15,922 nucleotides of DNA. Origin: an uncultured Roseburia sp. GTDB taxonomy: Bacteria > Bacillota > Clostridia > Lachnospirales > Lachnospiraceae. The notes under the pieces are model-generated. The model did not search any database and had not been told where the DNA came from. It was given only the letters and a program-made list of their open reading frames with translations. Made by a program: the position numbers and the translations under genes. Shown here piece by piece: positions 6,924-15,030 of this stretch. The stretch lies in contig CAKQXQ010000048.1 of NCBI GenBank assembly GCA_934292805.1, positions 1 to 15,922 of the forward strand. Reading direction: 5' to 3'. Position 1 is the stretch's first letter, and each line of letters starts with the position of its first letter.

Positions 6924-6954
6924 ATGGGATAGCAATACAAAGAGAGGACATACT

Positions 6955-9102
6955 ATGGATATTATATTAAAAATCTCGGAAGAGCTTGGAATTAAAAAAG
7001 GTCAGGCAGAAGCAGCAGTAAAGCTGATCGATGAAGGGAATACCATTCCTTTTATAGCCAGATACCGTAAAGAGGTTACAGGTTCTTTGAATGACGAGGT
7101 ACTCCGTAACTTATATGAGCGCCTTATATATCTTAGAAATCTGGAAGAGAGAAAAGAGACTGTCTTAAACAGTATTGAAGAGCAGGGCAAATTAACCGAA
7201 GAATTAAAAACACAGATTCAATCAGCTGAGACAATGGTAGCAGTGGAAGATCTCTATCGTCCATACAAACCAAAGCGCAGAACGCGTGCCACGATCGCAA
7301 AAGAAAAAGGACTGGAACCGCTTGCAAATACGATTATGCTCCAGATGTTAAACACACCTCTTGAGAAAGAGGCAGAGCAGTATGTGGATCATGAGAAAAA
7401 TGTAAATACAGTTGAAGAAGCAGTTGCCGGGGCAAAAGATATTATTGCAGAGGCAATTTCAGACGAGGCAGATTATCGAACAAGGATCCGTGAACTTACG
7501 ATGAAAAAAGGACGTATCACATCAACAGCGAAGGATCCGGAAGCAGAATCTGTTTATGAGATGTACTATGAATTCGATGAACCGGTGAACAGGCTCGCTG
7601 GACACCGTGTTCTTGCACTGAACCGTGGAGAGAATGAGAAAATACTTACTGTAAAAGTGGAGGCACCGGAGGACGACATCTTACGTTTCCTTCAGAAAAA
7701 AGTGATCACGAGAGAGAATCCGAATACGGAAGCCACTTTAAAAGAAGCAGCAGAAGATGCATATGACAGACTGATCGCACCGGCTATAGAGAGGGAGATC
7801 AGAAGCGGCCTTACAGAGATGGCTGAGGATGGTGCAATCCGTGTATTCGGAAAGAATCTGGAACAGCTGTTAATGCAGCCGCCGATCGCAGGACAGGTTG
7901 TACTTGGCTGGGATCCGGCATTCCGTACAGGATGTAAGCTTGCTGTTGTAGATCCAACCGGAAAAGTACTGGACACAACCGTTATTTATCCTACCGCACC
8001 TCAGAATAAAGTAGAGGAAGCAAAAACCGTTTTGAAAAAACTGATCTCAAAATATCATATCACGCTGATCTCTCTTGGAAATGGAACTGCATCCAGAGAA
8101 TCAGAGCAGGTGATCGTTGATCTTTTGAAAGAGATACCGGTAAAAGTGCAGTACATCATTGTAAATGAAGCAGGAGCTTCTGTTTATTCGGCGAGCAAAC
8201 TTGCAACAGAGGAGTTCCCGAATTTTGATGTGGGACAGAGAAGTGCAGCTTCTATGGCAAGACGTCTTCAGGATCCTCTGGCAGAATTGGTAAAGATCGA
8301 TCCGAAGTCAATCGGGGTAGGTCAGTACCAGCATGACATGAATCAGAAAAAACTAAGCGAAGCATTGAGCGGTGTTGTCGAAGACTGCGTGAACAAGGTG
8401 GGAGTGGATTTAAATACAGCGTCCGCCTCTCTGTTAGAGTATATTTCCGGCATCAGCAAGGCAATTGCAAAGAATATCGTAACTTATCGTGAGGAAAACG
8501 GACGTTTTACATCAAGAAGCCAGCTCTTAAAGGTTGCAAAGTTAGGACCGAAAGCATATGAGCAGTGTGCGGGATTTATGCGTATCACAGATGGCAGGAA
8601 TCCACTTGATGCGACAGGCGTACATCCGGAAAGCTATGATGCAACAAAGAGATTGCTGGATAAACTGGGATTTTCCATGGAGGATGTGAAGAATAGAAAG
8701 CTGGAAGGCATTTCAAAGAAAATTTCAGATTATAAGAAACTGGCAAAAGAATTGGAAGTTGGAGAAATCACACTGCAGGACATTGTAAAAGAGCTGGAAA
8801 AACCGGCGAGAGATCCGCGTGAAGACATGCCAAAACCGATTTTACGAAGCGATGTTCTTGAGATGAAGGATCTGACACCTGGAATGATCTTGAAAGGAAC
8901 CGTCAGAAACGTCATAGATTTCGGAGCGTTTGTGGATATCGGTGTTCATCATGACGGATTGGTCCATATCTCCCAGATGAGTGATAAATTTATCAAACAT
9001 CCATTAGAAGTAGTCAGTGTCGGTGATATTGTTGAAGTAAAAGTAATGAGCGTAGATGAGAAGAAACAGCGTATCCAGCTGACAATGAAACTGAATGGCT
9101 AG
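6955..9102 (+). CDS. tex: Tex family RNA-binding transcription accessory protein
   Basis: 715 residues, typical of Tex. Tex is a cytoplasmic nucleic-acid-binding protein related to the eukaryotic elongation factor Spt6. Domains in order: the helical Tex N-terminal region (1 to about 190, with EGNTIPFIARYRKEVTGSL), the YqgF-like RNase H fold from about 313 (VVLGWDPAFRTGCKLAVVD), a helix-hairpin-helix region about 483-550 (LNTASASLLEYISGI, LLKVAKLGPKAYEQCAGF), and a C-terminal S1 domain from about 643 (GMILKGTVRNVIDFGAFVDI, DGLVHISQMSD). The frame stays open upstream to a TTG at 6895, but that lies in the -35 element. The ATG at 6955 has GAGAGG at 6942-6947 and begins the family's conserved N-terminus, so it was chosen. 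No terminator is visible before the promoter at 9136. Confidence 0.95.
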   Translation: MDIILKISEELGIKKGQAEAAVKLIDEGNTIPFIARYRKEVTGSLNDEVLRNLYERLIYLRNLEERKETVLNSIEEQGKLTEELKTQIQSAETMVAVEDLYRPYKPKRRTRATIAKEKGLEPLANTIMLQMLNTPLEKEAEQYVDHEKNVNTVEEAVAGAKDIIAEAISDEADYRTRIRELTMKKGRITSTAKDPEAESVYEMYYEFDEPVNRLAGHRVLALNRGENEKILTVKVEAPEDDILRFLQKKVITRENPNTEATLKEAAEDAYDRLIAPAIEREIRSGLTEMAEDGAIRVFGKNLEQLLMQPPIAGQVVLGWDPAFRTGCKLAVVDPTGKVLDTTVIYPTAPQNKVEEAKTVLKKLISKYHITLISLGNGTASRESEQVIVDLLKEIPVKVQYIIVNEAGASVYSASKLATEEFPNFDVGQRSAASMARRLQDPLAELVKIDPKSIGVGQYQHDMNQKKLSEALSGVVEDCVNKVGVDLNTASASLLEYISGISKAIAKNIVTYREENGRFTSRSQLLKVAKLGPKAYEQCAGFMRITDGRNPLDATGVHPESYDATKRLLDKLGFSMEDVKNRKLEGISKKISDYKKLAKELEVGEITLQDIVKELEKPARDPREDMPKPILRSDVLEMKDLTPGMILKGTVRNVIDFGAFVDIGVHHDGLVHISQMSDKFIKHPLEVVSVGDIVEVKVMSVDEKKQRIQLTMKLNG

Positions 9103-9135
9103 TTCACAAAGCTGAATGGGCAGTCAGAAAAAGAG

Positions 9136-9164
9136 TTGACAAATAGAGTATAAATGCATACAAT
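9136..9164 (+). promoter_or_regulatory. Strong sigma-A promoter of the FMN riboswitch-ribU unit
   Basis: A perfect TTGACA at 9136-9141 and TACAAT at 9159-9164 with a 17-nt spacer. Transcription would begin near 9171, just before the riboswitch aptamer. Confidence 0.85.
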
Positions 9165-9187
9165 ATATGAGTAAAACAAATAAGGAA

Positions 9188-9332
9188 TTCTTCGGGGCAG
9201 GGTGATACGATAAGTAGATTCCCGACCGACGGTGATCTGGTCGTCATAGCACATCAGAAAGTCCGTGACCTGCGTAAGCAGCTGATCCGGTGTGAATCCG
9301 GAACCGACAGTATAGTCTGGATGAGAGAAGAA
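9188..9332 (+). ncRNA. FMN riboswitch (RFN element)
   Basis: The conserved RFN blocks occur in order: TTCTTCGGGGCAGGGTG, TTCCCGACCGACGGTGAT, AGTCCGTGACC, GATCCGG, CCGACAGTATAGTCTGGATG and AGAGAAGAA. P1 is closed by TTCTTC at 9188-9193 with GAAGAA at 9327-9332. Variable stems form as expected, e.g. CTGC-GTAA-GCAG at 9270-9281. The aptamer binds flavin mononucleotide and, in Firmicutes, usually stops transcription of riboflavin synthesis or uptake genes when FMN is plentiful. The loop after GGGTG is longer than in the classic B. subtilis element. A terminator follows at 9378 and the target is ribU. Confidence 0.96.
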
Positions 9333-9377
9333 AGCGTGTTTTTTTGCATGTTGAATTTCGCAGGGAGACCTGTAATA

Positions 9378-9407
9378 ACCCCGGATATATATATCCGGGG
9401 TATTTTT
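9378..9407 (+). terminator. Riboswitch-controlled intrinsic terminator upstream of ribU
   Basis: A perfect 24-base palindrome (9378-9401; arms of 12, with CCCC/GGGG at the base and alternating A/T at the tip) is followed by a T-rich tail. It lies 46 nt after the FMN aptamer and 180 nt before ribU, so it is the likely expression platform. Confidence 0.88.
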
Positions 9408-9585
9408 ATTTACCGGAAGTATTTACCGGCAGAATAAGTAAAGCAGCAGAAGGAAAAAGAGCTCATTCCAAAAGCTGACGCATATATTTACACGTAATTT
9501 TCACCTCGAATTCCAAAATTTTGCAGGTGTGAACAGGATCTGTTTCACAAAGCCTGCAGGTTAAGAGAAAAGGAGACGAGTGACA
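9408..9585 (+). promoter_or_regulatory. Long ribU leader with a second hairpin near the ribosome site
   Basis: This non-coding stretch between terminator and ribU holds a second hairpin at 9522-9558: TGCAGG with CCTGCA as the outer stem and TGTGAACAG with CTGTTTCACA (one bulged T) as the inner stem. It ends 11 nt before the AAGGAG at 9570-9575. No T-run follows, so it is not a terminator. It may influence translation or stability of the ribU message; that is inference. Confidence 0.4.
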
Positions 9586-10209
9586 ATGAGCACACAGACA
9601 GTAACAGCATCAAAAACAGAGAAAAGAGTAAACGTAAGATACCTTACCGTAACAGCAATGTTATCAGCAATCGCGTACATTTTAATGTTCCTGGATTTTT
9701 CAGTACCATTTATGCCTGGATTTATCAAAATGGATCTTTCCGAATTGCCGGCACTCATTGGTTCTTTTGCAATGGGACCTTTATGTGGAGTAGTGGTATG
9801 CCTCATTAAGAATGTACTTCACCTGTTTATCACATCAACAGGGGGCGTTGGAGAATTATCCAACTTTATCCTTGGTGTAGCATTTGTTCTTCCGGCTGGA
9901 CTTATTTACAAGCATAAGAAAAACCGCAGAACAGCACTGATCGGTTCTATTGCAGGTGCCTTATTTATGGGAATTTTCAGCGTAGTATCGAACTATTTCC
10001 TGGTTTATCCGGTATATTACAACTTCATGCCACAGGATGTGATCCTTGCAGCGTATCAGGCAATCCTTCCTTCCGTGAAGAATATTTTACAGTGTCTGAT
10101 CTGCTTTAATATGCCATTTACAATTGTGAAAGGACTGTTTTCCGTAGTGATCACATTCCTTACCTACAAACACATCTCACCAATTTTAAAAGGCAGCCAG
10201 AACCGATAA
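9586..10209 (+). CDS. ribU: Riboflavin ECF transporter substrate-binding subunit RibU
   Basis: 207 residues, membrane protein of about six hydrophobic helices, the S-component of an energy-coupling factor transporter. It captures riboflavin at the membrane and passes it in with the shared EcfT/EcfA/EcfA' module encoded elsewhere. Family wording is clear: FIKMDLSELPALIGSFAMGP, GVVVCLIKNVLHLF, TSTGGVGELSNF. The FMN riboswitch upstream independently supports the substrate. Start choice: a GTG at 9580 is in frame but only 4 nt from AGGAG at 9571-9575; the ATG at 9586 is 10 nt away and preferred, though the two-residue longer form cannot be excluded. A terminator follows, so ribU is transcribed alone. 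Confidence 0.94.
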   Translation: MSTQTVTASKTEKRVNVRYLTVTAMLSAIAYILMFLDFSVPFMPGFIKMDLSELPALIGSFAMGPLCGVVVCLIKNVLHLFITSTGGVGELSNFILGVAFVLPAGLIYKHKKNRRTALIGSIAGALFMGIFSVVSNYFLVYPVYYNFMPQDVILAAYQAILPSVKNILQCLICFNMPFTIVKGLFSVVITFLTYKHISPILKGSQNR

Positions 10210-10220
10210 AAAAGATGATT

Positions 10221-10256
10221 GAAAAGACGTATTTCATATGCGTCTTTTCTTTTTTT
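10221..10256 (+). terminator. Intrinsic terminator of ribU
   Basis: A 9-bp perfect stem (10221-10229 with 10241-10249), extended by a few inner pairs, followed by seven T. Confidence 0.88.
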
Positions 10257-10264
10257 GAAAAAAA

Positions 10265-10273
10265 TGCTATACT
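10265..10273 (+). promoter_or_regulatory. Extended -10 promoter for the ycxB-tsa-ispD gene run
   Basis: TG-C-TATACT at 10265-10273 is an extended -10 with the same nine bases as the one before the purine permease at 5200. The -35 would fall in the T-rich tail of the ribU terminator and is weak. Transcription would start near 10280. Confidence 0.5.
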
Positions 10274-10337
10274 TCATCTGTTACTGTTAATAAAAGGTTA
10301 ACGACAGGACATTTTTTTAGTTGAAGGAGAAATAAAA

Positions 10338-10841
10338 ATGATAGAATTTGATGTTAAAGTAAACTTCAAAGATATGTATCGGTTCAATCTGTATCAGGCA
10401 TATACGTCCTCTGAGGGCTGGTTAGGCTTTTTGATGGCAGCTGTTGCATTTGTAGCAGCAAAGCTTACCTATGGAACAGTCGGTAAAGAATATACCACGA
10501 TTTATATCCTGTTTGGTGTTGCACTGTTATTCTATGTTCCGGTAACTCTGATGATTCGTGTGAAGGGCACGCTTGCGTCCAACCGTGTGCTCCGTGGAAC
10601 ACTTCATTATCGTTTTGATGAGAAGGGACTGACTGTATCTCAGGATGGAGATGTCGGAGAGCTTCCATGGGTGAAGATTTACAAACTGGTTGCGACCAAG
10701 CACAATGTACTGGTTTACAATTCAAGGATCACAGCTTATGTCATTCCGAGGGAACAGCTTACAGAGGAACAGTTTAAAGAACTTAAAAAGATTATATATA
10801 AAAATCTGCCGGGCTTCCGCGTGACGATGAAGCGTTCATAA
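10338..10841 (+). CDS. YcxB-like membrane protein
   Basis: 167 residues with two hydrophobic segments at about 29-47 and 54-74, followed by a soluble C-terminal domain rich in strands. The C-terminal wording (YRFDEKGLTVSQDG, LPWVKIYKLV, NVLVYNSRITAYVIPREQ) fits the YcxB-like family: a small PH-like domain whose function is unknown, behind two membrane helices. A good ribosome site (AAGGAG at 10323-10328) precedes the ATG. It is the first gene of a same-strand run into tsaE 24 nt downstream; no terminator separates them. No mechanistic link with t6A synthesis is known. Confidence 0.75.
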   Translation: MIEFDVKVNFKDMYRFNLYQAYTSSEGWLGFLMAAVAFVAAKLTYGTVGKEYTTIYILFGVALLFYVPVTLMIRVKGTLASNRVLRGTLHYRFDEKGLTVSQDGDVGELPWVKIYKLVATKHNVLVYNSRITAYVIPREQLTEEQFKELKKIIYKNLPGFRVTMKRS

Positions 10842-10865
10842 TACCAGGCAGAAAGGAAAAATAAT

Positions 10866-11303
10866 ATGAAAGAGACAATCATAGAAACATTTTCTCCGGA
10901 AGAGACCCGTGCTCTTGGAATGAAGATCGGTCAGAAGGCAAAGCCGGGAGATGTATATACGCTGATCGGAGATCTAGGTGTAGGAAAGACTGTTTTTACA
11001 CAGGGAATCGCAGAAGGCCTTGGGATTGCTGAGCCAATCTGCAGTCCGACATTTACAATCGTACAGGTTTACGAAGAGGGGCGCATGCCGTTCTATCATT
11101 TTGATGTGTATCGTATCGGTGATATTGAAGAGATGGATGAGATCGGCTATGAAGACTATTTCTATGGGAATGGTCTTTGCATGATCGAATGGGCCAATCT
11201 GATCGAAGAGATCCTGCCGGAGAAGCGTCATGATATTTCTATTGAGAAAGATCTGGAAAAGGGATTTGATTATCGAAAGATTGTGATCCGGGAGTTGGAT
11301 TAG
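10866..11303 (+). CDS. tsaE: tRNA t6A synthesis ATPase TsaE
   Basis: 145 residues, the usual TsaE (YjeE) length. TsaE is the small ATPase that cycles the TsaB-TsaD complex during transfer of the threonylcarbamoyl group to A37 of ANN-reading tRNAs in the cytoplasm. The Walker A loop is GDLGVGKT at residues 35-42. Downstream are SPTFTIVQVYE and FYHFDVYRI (family-conserved Asp in HFDVYR) and MIEWANLIEEILPE. AAAGGA at 10852-10857 is 8 nt before the ATG. tsaB starts 19 nt after its stop and tsaD is four genes on. Confidence 0.96.
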   Translation: MKETIIETFSPEETRALGMKIGQKAKPGDVYTLIGDLGVGKTVFTQGIAEGLGIAEPICSPTFTIVQVYEEGRMPFYHFDVYRIGDIEEMDEIGYEDYFYGNGLCMIEWANLIEEILPEKRHDISIEKDLEKGFDYRKIVIRELD

Positions 11304-11322
11304 CAGAAAGGTTTGATTAATT

Positions 11323-12030
11323 ATGAAAATATTAGGATTAGACAGCTCAGGACTCGTCGCAAGTGTGGCAATTGTAGAAGGCAATGATTTGAAGGGCGAG
11401 TATACTGTTAATTATAAAAAAACACATTCACAGACATTACTTCCGATGTTAGACGAGGTCGCAAAGATGATAGAGCTGGATCTGAATTCGGTAGATGCGA
11501 TCGCAGTTTCCGGAGGACCGGGATCTTTTACCGGACTTCGTATAGGTTCAGCAACTGCAAAAGGACTGGGATTGGCATTAAATAAGCCACTGATCCATAT
11601 TCCGACCGTAGATGCACTGGCATACAATCTTGTTGGTCACAGAGATCTGGTATGTCCGCTTATGGATGCACGAAGAAATCAGACATATACAGGTTTATAC
11701 CGTTTTAACGGAAATGAAATGGAGATTGCAGAGCCACAGTGTGCAGTTGGAATAGATGAGATCATTGAGAAAATTAATAACATAGGACAGCCGGTAGTTT
11801 TTCTTGGTGATGGTGTGGCAGTTTTTGAGTCATACATCCGTGAAAATTGTAAAGTGCCATTTACATTTGCTCCTGCACATATGAATAAGCAGAGAGCAGG
11901 TGCAGTGGCTGCTCTTGGTGAACTCTATTATGAACAGGGGAAAACAGAAACAGCTGTGGAACATAAGCCGGATTATCTGAGATTGTCCCAGGCAGAACGC
12001 GAAAGACTGGAAGGGGCGGAAAAGAAATGA
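11323..12030 (+). CDS. tsaB: tRNA t6A synthesis protein TsaB
   Basis: 235 residues. TsaB (YeaZ) is the catalytically inactive ASKHA-fold partner that dimerises with TsaD. The N-terminus MKILGLDSSG is the actin-like phosphate-1 strand, followed by HSQTLLPML, and AVSGGPGSFTGLRIG, the most conserved segment of the family. The region MDARRNQTYTGLY (about residue 118-130) is also typical. Its stop overlaps the rimI start in an ATGA at 12027-12030, so the two are translationally coupled. Confidence 0.96.
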   Translation: MKILGLDSSGLVASVAIVEGNDLKGEYTVNYKKTHSQTLLPMLDEVAKMIELDLNSVDAIAVSGGPGSFTGLRIGSATAKGLGLALNKPLIHIPTVDALAYNLVGHRDLVCPLMDARRNQTYTGLYRFNGNEMEIAEPQCAVGIDEIIEKINNIGQPVVFLGDGVAVFESYIRENCKVPFTFAPAHMNKQRAGAVAALGELYYEQGKTETAVEHKPDYLRLSQAERERLEGAEKK

Positions 12031-12464
12031 TTCAGATCCGCAGGATGCAGGCAAAAGACACAGATGCTGTAGCAGGACTGGAAAAAGCAATTTTTTCCCA
12101 GCCATGGAGCAGTCAGGGATTCTTAGATGCGATCAACCTTGATAATACTGTTTTTCTTGTTGCTGAGGAGAAAGATGCCATCATTGGATATGTGGGAATG
12201 TATCTTTCAGTTGACGAAGGGGAGATCACAAACGTGGCAGTATCAGAAGAAAGCCGTCGTCGCAGAGTAGGAGACAGACTGTTAAAGGAACTGCTTGCGA
12301 TTGGCAGGGAGAAGGGTATCTCCCGTATCGTGCTGGAAGTCCGCGTATCGAATACTGCGGCGATCAGATTATATGAGCAAAACGGTTTCACTTTGTGTGG
12401 TACCCGAAGGGGATTTTATGAATTCCCAAAAGAGGATGCCTATGTCATGACGCATGACAATTAA
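12027..12464 (+). CDS. rimI: Ribosomal protein S18 alanine N-acetyltransferase RimI
   Basis: 145 residues, a complete GNAT-fold acetyltransferase that uses acetyl-CoA to acetylate protein N-termini. The acetyl-CoA loop is SRRRRVGDRLLKELL (Q/RxxGxG/A-type motif A), preceded by the strand ITNVAVSEE, and followed by VLEVRVSNTAAIRLYEQNGF, the RimI-type motif B. Position directly behind tsaB, with a 4-nt overlap, is the standard RimI context in Firmicutes. The natural substrate in clostridia may differ from S18. Confidence 0.92.
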   Translation: MIQIRRMQAKDTDAVAGLEKAIFSQPWSSQGFLDAINLDNTVFLVAEEKDAIIGYVGMYLSVDEGEITNVAVSEESRRRRVGDRLLKELLAIGREKGISRIVLEVRVSNTAAIRLYEQNGFTLCGTRRGFYEFPKEDAYVMTHDN

Positions 12465-12488
12465 TGAAAAAAAGAGAGGAAGAAATCC

Positions 12489-13406
12489 ATGCTAGACGTA
12501 TGTCTTTTAGGAACAGCAGGCATGATGCCGCTTCCACACAGATGGCTTACCGCAGCGATGATGCGGTTTAACGGAAGCAATCTGTTAATTGATTGTGGAG
12601 AGGGGACGCAGATTGCCATTAAGGAAAAAGGATGGACTTTTAAACCAATTGATATAATATGTTTTACACACTATCATGCAGACCACATCAGCGGACTTCC
12701 GGGTCTGCTTCTTACCATGGGTAACGCAGAACGTACAGAACCGCTTACTATGATAGGACCGGCCGGATTGGAAAGAGTCGTGAATGCTCTTCGTATGATC
12801 GCACCGGAATTACCATTTGAAATCAGGTTTATTGAACTGTCCGAGCCAGAAGAAGAAATTGAAATGAACGGATATCATATACATGCATTCCGCGTGAATC
12901 ATAAGATAACATGCTATGGTTATACTGTGGAAATTAAGAGAGCCGGCCGATTTGATGTGCAAAGAGCAAAAGCAAATGATATCCCGCAAAAGTACTGGAA
13001 TCCGTTACAGAAAGGACAGACTGTGAAAACAGAGGATGGCAGAGTTTATACACCGGATATGGTACTCGGAGCACCGAGAAAGGGAATCAAAGTAACCTAT
13101 TGTACAGATACAAGACCTACAGAATCGATCGTAAAATCGGCAGAGCATGCAGATCTTTTTATCTGTGAGGGAATGTATGCAGAAAAGGATAAGCTTGCAA
13201 AAGCCAGACAGTATAAACATATGACGTTTTATGAGGCGGCAGACATGGCAAAGCGTGCAGATGTAGCAGAAATGTGGCTGACACATTTTTCACCATCTCT
13301 TGTGCATGCAGAAGACTATATGCCGGATGTGAAGAAGATTTTTGAAAATTCATATCTTGGTAAAGACGGAAAGAGCGTTGAGCTTTTGTTTGATGAGAAT
13401 GAATAG
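12489..13406 (+). CDS. rnz: Ribonuclease Z
   Basis: 305 residues, a metallo-beta-lactamase-fold endonuclease that trims the 3' trailer of tRNA precursors lacking encoded CCA. The zinc-site motif is H61-Y-H63-A-D65-H66 (THYHADHISGLPGLL). Further ligands fit: His138 in FRVNHKITCYGY, Asp207 in YCTDTRPT and His266 in LTHFSPS. The segment QKYWNPLQKGQTV matches the RNase Z substrate-recognition region. AGAGAGGAAG at 12473-12482 precedes the ATG by 6 nt. It lies within the t6A gene run, consistent with a tRNA-maturation operon. Confidence 0.94.
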   Translation: MLDVCLLGTAGMMPLPHRWLTAAMMRFNGSNLLIDCGEGTQIAIKEKGWTFKPIDIICFTHYHADHISGLPGLLLTMGNAERTEPLTMIGPAGLERVVNALRMIAPELPFEIRFIELSEPEEEIEMNGYHIHAFRVNHKITCYGYTVEIKRAGRFDVQRAKANDIPQKYWNPLQKGQTVKTEDGRVYTPDMVLGAPRKGIKVTYCTDTRPTESIVKSAEHADLFICEGMYAEKDKLAKARQYKHMTFYEAADMAKRADVAEMWLTHFSPSLVHAEDYMPDVKKIFENSYLGKDGKSVELLFDENE

Positions 13407-13409
13407 AGA

Positions 13410-14006
13410 ATGCAGATGAGATCAGAAATAAAAGGAACCAAAAGAACGATAGGAATCGTGGTGATTTTTCTGGTGATCGTGGCATGTGGTTTTGGCTTTC
13501 TGAGATATCAGGCAAAAACAAGCCATAAACCGGAGCAGGCACTGACACAGGTGGAACAGGTATTGGCATTGGATGAGGAGGAATATCCTCAGTCAGTACG
13601 TGAAGTGATCAGGCAGTACAACAAAGTGATCGGCTGTCTGTACAACGAAGAGTATTCCAAAACAGAATTTACAGAATTGGCAGATCTTTCAAGAAAATTT
13701 CTGGATGATGAATTTCTGGAGAGCAGCCCGAAAGATTCTTATCTTGAGGATCTGGAACAGGATATAGAGAGATACCACGAAAAAAATAAAATAATTGTTT
13801 CCTCAGCAGTTGATAACAACAATGAGATCCAATATAAAAAAATGGATGGAGATGACTGCGCAAATGTAAAGTCTTCTTATTACATAAAAGAAAATGGGGA
13901 GTACAGTTGTATTTATAAAATGTATGTTATGAGAAAGGATACCGATGGAAATTGGAAAATACTGGTTTCTTATCAGGTAAACGGTGATTCTTCAGATGAT
14001 AGATAA
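13410..14006 (+). CDS. Unrecognised membrane-anchored protein between rnz and tsaD
   Basis: 198 residues; I cannot assign a family. The N-terminus is basic (KGTKR) followed by one hydrophobic stretch at about 14-31, so it is either a single-pass membrane anchor or a signal sequence. IVAC at 23-26 resembles a lipobox, so a lipoprotein is a weaker alternative; the hydrophobic run continues past Cys26, which argues for a plain anchor. The remaining 165 residues are acidic and polar: a helical part (REVIRQYNKVIGCLYNEEYS, LADLSRKFLDDE, EDLEQDIERYHEKN) and then a strand-rich part (KIIVSSAVDNNNEIQYKKM, GEYSCIYKMYVMRKDTDG, WKILVSYQVNG) with an SnoaL/NTF2-like look. The start is 3 nt after rnz; its 3' end overlaps tsaD by 11 nt. 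It is therefore co-expressed with tRNA-maturation genes, but no functional tie can be seen. Confidence 0.8.
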   Translation: MQMRSEIKGTKRTIGIVVIFLVIVACGFGFLRYQAKTSHKPEQALTQVEQVLALDEEEYPQSVREVIRQYNKVIGCLYNEEYSKTEFTELADLSRKFLDDEFLESSPKDSYLEDLEQDIERYHEKNKIIVSSAVDNNNEIQYKKMDGDDCANVKSSYYIKENGEYSCIYKMYVMRKDTDGNWKILVSYQVNGDSSDDR

Positions 14007-15024
14007 TAAAGAAATAAAAATATTGGCAATTGAAAGCTCCTGTGATGAAACAGCAGCTGCTGTAGTTGTAAATGGCAGGGACGTGAGAAGTAATGTTATT
14101 TCTTCACAGATCGCATTACACACATTATATGGGGGCGTTGTTCCTGAGATCGCATCTAGAAAACATATTGAGAAAATAAACCAGGTAATAGAACAGGCAC
14201 TATCAGATGCATCTGTTACATTAGATGACATAGATGCAATTGGTGTAACCTATGGTCCTGGACTTGTTGGAGCACTTTTAGTTGGTGTGGCAGAAGCAAA
14301 AGCAATCAGTTATGCCAGAAATATCCCACTGGTCGGAGTGCATCATATCGAAGGACACATCAGTGCGAACTATATAGAGAATAAAGAGCTGGAACCGCCA
14401 TTTTTATGTCTGGTCGTATCGGGTGGACATACACATCTTGTAAAGGTGCTTGATTATGGAAAGTATGAGATTCTCGGAAGAACCAGGGATGATGCAGCAG
14501 GAGAGGCTTTTGATAAAGTTGCAAGGGCAATCGGACTCGGTTATCCGGGTGGACCGAAGATTGAAAAAGTATCGCATGAAGGAAATCCGCATGCGATGGA
14601 ATTCCCGCGTGCTAAAATCGATGATGGACCATATGATTTCAGCTTCAGTGGATTAAAATCAGCAGTACTTAACTACATCAATGGATGCAACATGAAAGGA
14701 ATCGAAGTGGTACAGGCAGACGTGGCTGCTTCTTTCCAGAAGGCCGTGACAGATGTGCTTGTCGGAAATGCGATGAAGGCAATTGATGAGTTTAAAATGG
14801 ATAAGTTTGCGATTGCAGGTGGAGTGGCTTCCAATGGAACTTTACGAGAAGCAATGCGTGAGGCCTGTGAGAAAAAAGGAGTGGCATTCTATCATCCGTC
14901 CCCGATTTTCTGTACGGATAATGCTGCAATGATCGGAGCGGCAGCTTATTATGATTATATTGCTGGAAAACGTGATGGACTGGATCTGAATGCAGTTCCA
15001 AACTTAAAACTGGGAGAACGTTAA
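13996..15024 (+). CDS. tsaD: tRNA N6-adenosine threonylcarbamoyltransferase TsaD
   Basis: 342 residues counted from the chosen start. TsaD transfers the threonylcarbamoyl moiety from its AMP ester to A37 of tRNA, with TsaB and TsaE. The ASKHA start ILAIESSCDETAAAVV is followed by GGVVPEIASRKH, YGPGLVGALLVG, the metal site HIEGH (His117, His121), VSGGHTHLV, GEAFDKVAR, FSFSGLKSA, AGGVASNGTLR and the third metal ligand Asp308 in FCTDNAAMIGAA. Everything expected is present. An in-frame GTG at 13984 would add four residues; the ATG at 13996 with GGTGAT 7 nt upstream is preferred. Both overlap the end of the preceding gene. In many Firmicutes tsaD follows rimI directly; here rnz and an unknown gene intervene. 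Confidence 0.96.
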   Translation: MIDNKEIKILAIESSCDETAAAVVVNGRDVRSNVISSQIALHTLYGGVVPEIASRKHIEKINQVIEQALSDASVTLDDIDAIGVTYGPGLVGALLVGVAEAKAISYARNIPLVGVHHIEGHISANYIENKELEPPFLCLVVSGGHTHLVKVLDYGKYEILGRTRDDAAGEAFDKVARAIGLGYPGGPKIEKVSHEGNPHAMEFPRAKIDDGPYDFSFSGLKSAVLNYINGCNMKGIEVVQADVAASFQKAVTDVLVGNAMKAIDEFKMDKFAIAGGVASNGTLREAMREACEKKGVAFYHPSPIFCTDNAAMIGAAAYYDYIAGKRDGLDLNAVPNLKLGER

Positions 15025-15030
15025 GATTTT

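Noticed and set aside
6895..6954. Upstream in-frame TTG start adding 20 residues to Tex
   Set aside because: The TTG lies in the -35 element of the tex promoter and the added residues do not match the family. The ATG at 6955 has a good ribosome site.
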